NCBI RefSeq assembly: GCF_017356015.1
Contig: NZ_JAFIQV010000044.1
Location: forward strand, 1-54,897
Direction: 5' to 3'
DNA: 54,897 nucleotides
Origin: Azospirillum sp. SYSU D00513
GTDB taxonomy: Bacteria > Pseudomonadota > Alphaproteobacteria > Azospirillales > Azospirillaceae
In this document: piece after piece, positions 15,165 to 23,100 of the stretch
Layout of the letters: each line of letters begins with the position of its first letter
Numbering within the stretch: the first letter of the stretch is position 1
Notes under the pieces: model-generated
Seen by the model: the letters and a program-made list of their open reading frames with translations, nothing else
Told to the model about the DNA's origin: nothing
The model's database searches: none
Made by a program: the position numbers and the translations under genes

Positions 15165-16544
15165 ATGCTGAACCGGCTGATCACCGTCTGGGACTCCGTC
15201 CGCACGAGCCTGTGGTTCCTGCCGGCTCTGATGACCTTCGTCGGGGGCGCTCTCGGCTTCGCGATGCTCGGGGTGGATGCGGGGCACGGCGAGGAGGATG
15301 CCGTCCGGAGCTGGTGGATGAACAAGGGCGACGGCGAGGATGTCCGGAACCTCCTCTCCACGCTGCTGACCTCGGTCATCGCCATGGCCAGCATCGTCTT
15401 CTCCGTCACGGTCGTAGCATTGACGCTGGCCGCAAACCAATACGGCTCCCGGCTGGTGCGCGCCTTCCGCGCCGATCTGCGGAACCAAGCCACGCTCGGC
15501 ACCTTCGTCATGACGATCGTCTATTGCCTGATCGTGCTGCGCGATGTCCGCGGGGCCGCCGACATCCACGAGGTGCCACATGCGGCGGTCACGGTCGGCA
15601 CGGGCCTGTCGCTTCTGTGCGTGCTGGCGCTTCTGGCCTTCATCCAGGGCGTGTCGCGCTCCATCGTCGCGGACGAGCTTGTGAAACGGGTCGGCCACGA
15701 CCTGGACGAGGCGGTCGAGGAGCTTCCAGAACTCAAGGACGCGCCCGCTCCGGAACATCAGGATCCCGGCCCATCCCGCGACGTCCACGCCGAGGCCGCC
15801 CAGCTCGCCTTGCCCTGGGACGGCTACGTCCAGGCCATCGACTATGATGGGCTGGTCGGCTGGGCCGAACGGCAGGGCGCCGTCATCAGAATGGATTTCC
15901 GCCCCGGCGACTTCGTCGCCCTGGGCGACCGGCGCATCGCGATCCATCCGCCCCAGGCCGCGGAGGCGGTGGCGAAGGATGGCCGGCTGTCCGGGGAGGT
16001 CGCCGGTTTCGTGGTGGTCGGCGAGGAGCGGACGCCGACGCAGGACATCGAGTTCGCCATCCGGCAACTGGTCGAGGTGGCGGTGCGGGCGTTGTCGCCG
16101 GGCATCAACGATCCCTTCACGGCGACCGCCGCCATCGACCGGCTCCGGACCGCGCTGTCACGGGCGATGGGCCGCTGCCTGCCGTCGGAACTGCTGCGCG
16201 GCAGGGACGGCACTGTCCGCGTCATCACCGAGGCATCGACCTACACCGGCATCATCGACAGCGCCTTCAACCAGATCCGCCAGGCCGGCTCCGGCATGCC
16301 CGCCGTGGTCATCCACATGCTGGAAGCGATCGCCCGCATCGCCGAGCACACGCGGCTGGACGAGCAGCGCGAGGCGCTCGCGCGCCACGCCCGCATGATC
16401 GCCGCCGCCGGGCTGCGCGCCAGCGAGGAACCCTTCGACCGGGCGGACATCGAGCGCAGCCTCGCCAGGGCTCTCCAGGCGACGGGTGCCGGATCGGGAC
16501 GCGGCGGCCCCGGCCCGACCCTCCTCAAGGCCGCGCGAGGTTAG
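15165..16544 (+). CDS. DUF2254 family membrane protein
   Basis: 459 residues with four predicted membrane spans in the first 170 (SLWFLPALMTFVGGALGFAML; LLTSVIAMASIVFSVTVVAL; LGTFVMTIVYCLIVL; VTVGTGLSLLCVLALLAFI). The cytoplasmic C-terminal half has DYDGLVGWAERQGAVIRMDF, GDFVALGDR and the very conserved SPGINDPFTA segment of DUF2254. The function of the family is unknown. The protein appears complete and monocistronic; a 297-nt stretch before it shows no gene. Confidence 0.88.
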   Translation: MLNRLITVWDSVRTSLWFLPALMTFVGGALGFAMLGVDAGHGEEDAVRSWWMNKGDGEDVRNLLSTLLTSVIAMASIVFSVTVVALTLAANQYGSRLVRAFRADLRNQATLGTFVMTIVYCLIVLRDVRGAADIHEVPHAAVTVGTGLSLLCVLALLAFIQGVSRSIVADELVKRVGHDLDEAVEELPELKDAPAPEHQDPGPSRDVHAEAAQLALPWDGYVQAIDYDGLVGWAERQGAVIRMDFRPGDFVALGDRRIAIHPPQAAEAVAKDGRLSGEVAGFVVVGEERTPTQDIEFAIRQLVEVAVRALSPGINDPFTATAAIDRLRTALSRAMGRCLPSELLRGRDGTVRVITEASTYTGIIDSAFNQIRQAGSGMPAVVIHMLEAIARIAEHTRLDEQREALARHARMIAAAGLRASEEPFDRADIERSLARALQATGAGSGRGGPGPTLLKAARG

Positions 16545-16558
16545 GAACCGGTTGGGCC

Positions 16559-17323
16559 TCAGACCTGCGCCATTCCGCCATCGGCGAACAGTTCGACACC
16601 GTTGACGAAGCTGCTGTCGGACGACGCCAGAAACACGGCCACCGTGGCGATCTCGTCCGGGTCGGCGACGCGGCCCAGCGGTACCTGGCTCGCCAGGTAA
16701 TCGACGAGCCCCTGCTGCTGGGCGGCGTCCGGGCCGGCCAGATCGACCAGGCCCGGCGTGCGGACCGGGCCGGGGCTCAGCGTGTTGACGCGGATGCCGC
16801 GCCCCTTCAGGTCCAGGATCCAGTTGCGGGCGAAGCTGCGCACCGCCGCCTTGCTGGCCGCATAGACGCTGAAGGCCGGCGTGCCCATGACGGCGGCGGT
16901 GGAGCCGGCGAGGATCACCGAGGCGCCCTCGCTCAGCAGCGGCAGGGCCTTCTGCACCGTGAACAGGACGCCCTTCACGTTCCGGTCGAAGGTGTCCGAG
17001 TACTGTTCCTCCGTGATGTCGCCCAGCGGGACCATGCCGCCGCCGCCGGCGTTGGCGTAGAGCACGTCGATGCGCCCAGCCTCCGCCTGAACTTGCGCGT
17101 AGAGCCGGTCGAGATCGGCGAGGCTGGAAGAGTCGGCCCGCACGCCCGTCGCCTTGCCGCCGGCCGATGTGATGGCCGTGACGGCGGCGTCCAGCTCGGC
17201 CTGACGGCGGCCGGTGAGATAGACCTGGGCGCCTTCGGCGGCGAAGCGCTTGGCGGCGGCGAGGCCGATGCCGCTGGTGGCGCCGGTGACGATGGCGATC
17301 TTGCCTTCGAGCTTGCGTGACAT
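16559..17323 (-). CDS. SDR family NAD(P)-dependent oxidoreductase
   Basis: 254-residue classical short-chain dehydrogenase: cofactor motif TGATSGIG, NAGGG at the beta-4 turn, catalytic Ser (AGSTAAV) and YAASK with the Tyr/Lys pair, then the RVNTLSPGPVRTP loop. An Arg after the second strand (TGRRQAEL) favours NADPH. The substrate is unknown. Ribosome site GGAGATTTC. It is transcribed divergently from a LysR regulator, the usual arrangement for a regulated SDR. Confidence 0.9.
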   Translation of the reverse strand: MSRKLEGKIAIVTGATSGIGLAAAKRFAAEGAQVYLTGRRQAELDAAVTAITSAGGKATGVRADSSSLADLDRLYAQVQAEAGRIDVLYANAGGGGMVPLGDITEEQYSDTFDRNVKGVLFTVQKALPLLSEGASVILAGSTAAVMGTPAFSVYAASKAAVRSFARNWILDLKGRGIRVNTLSPGPVRTPGLVDLAGPDAAQQQGLVDYLASQVPLGRVADPDEIATVAVFLASSDSSFVNGVELFADGGMAQV

Positions 17324-17442
17324 TCGAAATCTCCGTGATCGGGTTTGTCTGCGTGGTCGGGTTGTTTGCTGTTCACGAAGCTATCGACGGCTACGTCATG
17401 CCGAAATAGAAATGGATGGAAACCATCGTTGCAGGATTGTCG

Positions 17443-18387
17443 ATGTCGAAGCTCCCGGATTTCGAGGGTCTGGCGATGTTCGCCACGGTGGCGGAGGAAC
17501 GCTCCTTCGCCGGGGCGGCGCGCGCCCTGGGCGTGTCGGTGGCGACCGTGTCGCGCGCCGTCGGCAGGCTGGAGGAGCGGCTGGGCGCCCGGCTCTTCAA
17601 CCGCACCTCCCGCCGCCTCGCCCTGACCGGCTTCGGCCATACGCTGGCCGAGCGCGCGGCGCGGATCCTGGAGGAGGCCGAGGCGGCGGAAAGCGCCGCG
17701 CGGGAGCTGTCCAGCCGCCCGCGCGGGCTGATCCGCCTCGCCGTGCCGATGTCCTTTGGCCTGCGCCGGGTGGCGCCCATCCTGCCGGACTTCTTCCGGC
17801 TCTACCCGGAGGTCTCCATCGACCTGCATCTCAGCGACGCCCTGGTCGATCTGGTGGGCGACGGCTTCGACGCCGCCCTGCGGATCGCGGTGCTGCCCGA
17901 CAGCTCGCTGGTGGCGCGGCGGCTCTGCCCGGTGGCGCCGCTGATCGTCGCCTCCCCCGCCTATCTGGCCGAGCATGGCCGGCCCCGGCACCCCCGCGAC
18001 CTTGCCGCCCACCATTGCCTGGGCTACGCCTACCGGGCGCGCCGGGACGTCTGGCGCTTCACCGACGGCGCGGGCGAGGAGGAGGAGGTGACGCCCGCCG
18101 GACCGCTCCGCGTGACGAACGCCGACGCCCTGCTGCCGATGGTCCTCGCCGGGATGGCCATCGCCGAACTGCCGGACTTCATGGCCGCGGAGCATCTGGC
18201 CGAGGGCCGGCTCACCGCCGTCCTGACGGACTGGAGCCTGCCCAGGGGCGGCCTCTACTTCGTTACCCCGTCGGCCCGCGCCCGCCCGGCCAAGGTCGCG
18301 GCACTTGCCGACTTCCTCGCCGAACGGCTGTCCGAACCGGCATGGCAGCGCTCGGCGGGGGCGGTTATGCAGGGAGAGGAGCCATGA
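17443..18387 (+). CDS. LysR family transcriptional regulator
   Basis: 314 residues. The N-terminal winged HTH reads FEGLAMFATVAEERSFAGAA, ALGVSVATVSRAVGRLEERL, LFNRTSRRLALT. The substrate-binding domain begins RGLIRLAVPMSFG and belongs to the CrgA/DsdC-like group. The start at 17443 fits the family N-terminus and follows an AGGATT ribosome site; 17416 would add nine residues. It probably controls the divergent SDR gene. Confidence 0.92.
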   Translation: MSKLPDFEGLAMFATVAEERSFAGAARALGVSVATVSRAVGRLEERLGARLFNRTSRRLALTGFGHTLAERAARILEEAEAAESAARELSSRPRGLIRLAVPMSFGLRRVAPILPDFFRLYPEVSIDLHLSDALVDLVGDGFDAALRIAVLPDSSLVARRLCPVAPLIVASPAYLAEHGRPRHPRDLAAHHCLGYAYRARRDVWRFTDGAGEEEEVTPAGPLRVTNADALLPMVLAGMAIAELPDFMAAEHLAEGRLTAVLTDWSLPRGGLYFVTPSARARPAKVAALADFLAERLSEPAWQRSAGAVMQGEEP

Positions 18388-18734
18388 CGCCCGCCGGCAA
18401 GACGGCCCCGCTCGTGACGCCGGACGGGCGCTACCTCGTCGTCCGGGGACGGCTCTGGCGGACCTCCAACCCGAACCTCGCCCCGGAGGAGCGCGCCCGC
18501 ATGGTGAAAAGCCTCATGGAGGCGCGGCGCGCCGTCGCGCGGGCGAAGCGCACGCAGGACCCCGCCCTGATGAAGGAGGCCCGCGCCGCCGTGCAGGCGG
18601 CCAAGGTCGCGCTCGGCGAACGGGGGCCGGTGTGGTGGACGGATGGTGCCCCCGACCTGAACCGCCATATGGCCGCGAACACGCCCTATGCCGCCTGGTA
18701 CGAGGGCGTGCCGAAGGCGGAGCCCGCCGGCTGA
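18384..18734 (+). CDS. conserved small protein of unknown function
   Basis: 116 residues, not matched to a named family. It starts with LVTPDGRYLVVRGRLWRTSN, then a long basic/Ala helix (RRAVARAKRTQDPALMKEA), and ends VWWTDGAPDLNRHM..YAAWYEG. The ATGA overlap with the LysR stop and the GGGAGAGGAG site show it is translated with the regulator. Likely cytoplasmic. Confidence 0.75.
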   Translation: MTPAGKTAPLVTPDGRYLVVRGRLWRTSNPNLAPEERARMVKSLMEARRAVARAKRTQDPALMKEARAAVQAAKVALGERGPVWWTDGAPDLNRHMAANTPYAAWYEGVPKAEPAG

Positions 18735-18763
18735 ACGCCGCCGCCCGGCCCGGCTCCAAAGCG

Positions 18764-19561
18764 TCAGCCGGCGCCGGCCGCCAGCTGATCGGGGCGCGGG
18801 GCGTGGTTCAGGCGGACCACGACATGCTCCCAGCGGCCCCGGCCGGCGGGGGTGCCATCATCGCAGAGGCGGCGGTCCAGCACGTCGAAGGACAGGCTCG
18901 ACAGCCCGTCGCCCGCCGGCAGCTTGCCGTTCGACCACAGCTCCCGGAAGACGCGGCGGTTGACCAGCGAGATCGCGGAGGGGGTCGCCTCCAGCGTGAA
19001 GCCGTCGTTGTCATGGTCCAGCGGCTCGAACCGGCCCATCCTGCGGCCGGTGGGCAGGTTGCGGGCGCGGATGCGCAGCGAGAAATCGAAATCCTCGTAG
19101 CCCCAGCCCCAATACTGGTTGGAATAGCCGTCGATCTGCCGGAACACCTGGTTCGGCATCAGCAGCACCCCGCCCATGGTCTGCTCCACGTCGGTCGTCA
19201 CCGTGCGGTCGGAGCGGCCGGGCGCCACCGGGCGCTTCTCCACGCCATGGCCCAGGATGGGGGTCGGAACCTCGACCCGGGAATAATCCGCCTCGAGCGG
19301 CAGGTAATCGACGTCGTGCAGGCAGCTGTAGCCGCTCCACCCCTCGCCCAGCAGGAAGCCCACATTCTTCAGCGCCCCCCGGTTGAAGGGCAGGCCGGCT
19401 TCCTGCTCCACCACCGTCACGCGATAGTCGATGGGCCGGGGCAGGGCGGCGAAATAGGCGGTGACGCGCGGCAGGAACAGGCGCAGATGCGCCTCCCGGT
19501 CGCGGTAGGGCACCACGATGTGCAGGCGGTGGCTGGTCTGGTCGGTGTCGCCGCCGCTCAT
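18764..19561 (-). CDS. galactosyltransferase-like glycosyltransferase (GT7/beta-1,4-GalT type)
   Basis: 265 residues with the signature blocks of the beta-1,4-galactosyltransferase family: HIVVPYRDREAHLRLFLP near the start, PFNRGALKNVGF, a DVD metal site in LHDVDYLPLE, and GGVLLMPNQVFRQIDGYSN with WGWGYEDFDF. These match the donor- and acceptor-binding motifs of animal beta-4-GalT and its bacterial relatives. It is cytosolic with no membrane anchor. The start at 19561 is chosen for AAGGA at 7 nt; GTG 19576 would add five residues. The acceptor is unknown. A truncated glycosyltransferase-like remnant lies just upstream. Confidence 0.8.
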   Translation of the reverse strand: MSGGDTDQTSHRLHIVVPYRDREAHLRLFLPRVTAYFAALPRPIDYRVTVVEQEAGLPFNRGALKNVGFLLGEGWSGYSCLHDVDYLPLEADYSRVEVPTPILGHGVEKRPVAPGRSDRTVTTDVEQTMGGVLLMPNQVFRQIDGYSNQYWGWGYEDFDFSLRIRARNLPTGRRMGRFEPLDHDNDGFTLEATPSAISLVNRRVFRELWSNGKLPAGDGLSSLSFDVLDRRLCDDGTPAGRGRWEHVVVRLNHAPRPDQLAAGAG

Positions 19562-19636
19562 CGGCCGGTCCTTCACGTCAGGGCGCCGGCCCTGGTCCGG
19601 CAGGGGAGGAAAAGTACCGTGCGGGGTTGGAACCTG

Positions 19637-20005
19637 TCAAACAGCCGGGTTGGGCCGGTCAGTCAGGATGCGCGGGTCCTTGTCGTGACGCAGCCATTCC
19701 GCGACAAAGGCGATGCTGGCCTCGCCGCGTTCGCAGACGACGAAGCTCGCCAGGATCTGCGGCGCGTCGGTGTAGTCGGGATGGTCCAGCCCCATGTAAT
19801 GGAAGCAGTCGCGCTTGGTCCAGACACGGTTGCGGTGCGCGTCCTCCAGCGTGAACAGCAGCACCGGCAGGTCGCGGCGCTCGCGGTACAGCTCGATCAC
19901 CGGGTCGGCACGGTGGACGAAATGGGCGCCGCTGTCACAGTAGAACAGGATGTCGCCGTCCTTCAGCCGCGTGGTCAGCAGCCAGTGGATCAGGAACGGC
20001 TTCCA
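19637..20005 (-). pseudogene. fragment of a glycosyltransferase-like protein
   Basis: An open frame runs leftward from WKPFLIHWLLT with GDILFYCDSGAHF, TLEDAHRNRVWTKRD and DPRILTD. It resembles the C-terminal part of a family with WKP(Y/F)LI and DAG metal-site motifs. No start codon precedes the conserved block: upstream the frame becomes unrelated sequence. The end (RPNPAV) also stops where relatives continue. Both ends therefore look truncated. GTG 19900 could give an 87-residue product but would omit the metal site. Confidence 0.55.
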
Positions 20006-20182
20006 GGAACTTCGAGCGGGTTCCGGGACCCGTGGCGGACGGGAAAAGACCGCTTTGAAGCGGATTCCCGTTCCGGCGCATCGGTGCTATGAAGAAGGCC
20101 TCTCAAGTTCGCCGGACGGCAGGGCCTCCATGACCGCCAATACCAAGACCGTCCAGACGCCCCTCGGCGCGGGGCGGCGGCC

Positions 20183-23100
20183 ATGACGGTGCTGGCCGCC
20201 GCCAAATACAGCATCGGCGAGAAGGTGCATCACGGGGCGCTGGTCAGCGTCTACCGTGGCACGCGCGCGGAGGACGGCGCGCCGGTGGTGCTCAAGCGGC
20301 TGGAGCGGCCCCGGTTGAATTCCACGGACGTGCCGCGCTTCCGCCGTGAATACGCGCTGGCCCGCAGCCTTGCCGGTCCGGGGATCGTCACCTCGCTCGA
20401 CCTGGAGGAGGGGCGCGACGGCCTCACCCTGGTGATGCTGGACCGCGGCGGCGAGAGCCTCGACCGCATGCTGCGGGCCGGCAAGCCGGCGCTGGCCGAG
20501 GCGTTGCGCATCGCCTCGGCCGTCGCCTCGGCGCTGGGGGCGGTGCATGGCCGCGACATCATCCACAAGGACATCAACCCCGCCAACATCATCATGAACC
20601 CGCGCACCGGCGGGGTCGAGCTGATCGATTTCGGCATCGCGGCTGAGCTGGCGCGCGAGGCGACCTCGCCGGGCGGCCAGATCCTGGAGGGCACGCTGTC
20701 CTACATGGCGCCCGAGCAGACTGGCCGCATGAACCGCTGCGTGGACTGGCGGGCCGACCTCTACGCGCTGGGCGCCACCCTGTACGAGATGCTGACCGGC
20801 CGCGTGCCGTTCGAGGGCGCCGACACGCTGTCCGTCGTGCACGGCCACATCGCCCGCGCGCCGGTGCCTCCGCACCGCATCGACCCGTCCGTGCCGCCCG
20901 TCGTCTCGGCCATCGTCCTGAAGCTGCTCGCCAAGGATCCGGAGGCGCGCTACCAGAGCGCCCACGGCCTGAAGGCCGACCTGGACGCCTGCCTGGAGCG
21001 TCTGGAAGGGGACGGGGCCGCCGCCCTGCTGGGCCTCGACCCAGACACCTTCGTCCTGGGCCGCCAGGACCGCAGCGAACGCTTCCGCATTCCCGAGCGG
21101 CTCTACGGCCGCGAGACCGAGGTGTCGCGGCTTCTCGCCGCCTACGACCGGATCTGCTCCGGTCCGGCCGAGCTGCTGCTGGTCGCGGGCTCCGCCGGCA
21201 TCGGCAAGTCGGCCCTGGTGCACGAGGTGCACAAGCCGATGGCGGCCCGGCGCGGCCAGTTCGTGGAAGGCAAGTTCGACCAGTACAAGCGCAGCATCTC
21301 CTACGCAGCACTGATCCAGGCCTTCGACCAGCTCGCCCGCCGTGTCCTGGCCGAGCAGGAAGCCGGCCTCGCGGAGCGGCGCGCCGCGCTGCGGGCGGCG
21401 GTCGGACCGAACGGCGCCGTCATCACCGAGCTGATCCCCGCCTTCGAACTGGTGATCGGCCCGCAGCCGCCGGTAGCCAAGCTCGGCCCGGCGGAGGCGG
21501 AGTTCCGCTTCCAGATCACCTTCCAGAACCTCGTGATGGCGCTGGCCACGGCGGACCGGCCGCTGGTCCTGTTCCTGGACGATCTGCAATGGGCCGACCG
21601 GCCCTCGCTCGATCTGCTCGGCAAGCTGGTCGGTGATCTCGGGCTGAAGCACCTGCTGGTGATCGGCGCCTACCGCGACGGCGAGGTGCCCGCCGGCCAT
21701 CCCCTGCACAAGACGGTGGAGCTGGCGGTCGAGGCCGGCACGCGGGTCGAGACGCTGACCGTCGGGCCGCTGGAGGAGGAGGCCGTCCGCGGCCTCGTCG
21801 CGGAGACGCTGCGCCGTCCCCAGGCGGAGACGGCCCCGCTCGCCGATGCCTGCCGGGCAAAGACCGAAGGCAATCCCTTCTTCCTGGCGCAGTTCCTGCT
21901 GTCCCTGCACGACGACGGGCTGATCGCCTTCGACGCGCGCGAGGGGCGCTGGCGCTGGGACCAGGAGGCGGTCGCCGGCCACGCCAGCACGGCGAACGTG
22001 GTCGAGCTGATGGTCAGCAAGCTGCAGCGGCTGCCCGCCGAGACGCAGAGCGCGCTGAGCCGGGCCGCCTGCGTCGGCAACCGCTTCGACCTCGTGACGC
22101 TGGCGCTGGCCGCCGGGGAGCCGCCGGCGGCCCTGGCATCGGCGCTGTGGCCGGCGCTCCGGGAGGAGCTGGTCCTTCCGGTGGACGCGGCCTACCGTTA
22201 CGTCGGGGAGAGCGCCGCACCCGGCGTGGAACGGAGCACGGACAGGCAAGCAGGCGCGGAATGGGGCGGTCCGTCCGATCCGCCGCTGACCGCCGGCTAC
22301 CGCTTCCTGCACGACCGCGTGCAGCAGGCCGCCTATGTGCTGATCCCGGAAGCCGAGCGCGCGGCCGTCCACCTGTCCATCGGCCGGCTGATGCTGAAGG
22401 GGACCGACGCGCCCGAGCGTTCCGAGCGGCTGTTCGACCTGCTGGCGCAGATCAACCAGGGCCGCGCCCTGATCCAGGACGAGGCGGAGCGACTCGCGGT
22501 CGCGCGCCTGAACCTGGAGGCGGCCAAGCGGGCCGCCGCTTCCGCCGCCTTCGAGCCGGCGAAGGACCACGCCGAGGCGGCCATCGCGCTCGTCGGGGAG
22601 GAGGGCTGGGGGAGCGACTACGAGCTGACGCTGGAGCTGCACGAGATGGCGGTCCAGGCGGCCAGCATGGGTAGCGACCACGCCGAGGTGGACCGGCTGG
22701 CCGCCATCGTCCTCCAGCGGGTCCGCCAGCCGGTCCAGGCGGTGCGCTCCCAGATCTACCGGGTCAGCAGCATCATCGCGCAGGGCAACAATTCCGCCGC
22801 CACCGACGTGGCGCTGGAAGCCGCGGCCCTGCTGGGCTTCCAGGTGGTGCGCAAGGGCGGTCCGCTGAAGAACCTCGCGGCGGTCGCGCAGGGCTGGTGG
22901 GAGATGGTCCGCCTGCACCGCTGGCCCCGGCCCCCGGCCCGGGACGCGGCGACGCAGGCGCTCGTCTCCGAGCTTCTGACGATCATGCTCATGGCCGCCT
23001 ACGCCACCCGGCGCGACCTGTGGCTGCCCAACGCGGTGCGCAACGTCCGCGCCTTCCTGTCGACCGGCCAGCCCGGCCATGTGCTGGCGGGCATCGTCGG

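Noticed and set aside
15842..16228. Ser/Arg-rich frames opposite the DUF2254 gene
   Set aside because: Compositional shadows of the membrane protein gene.
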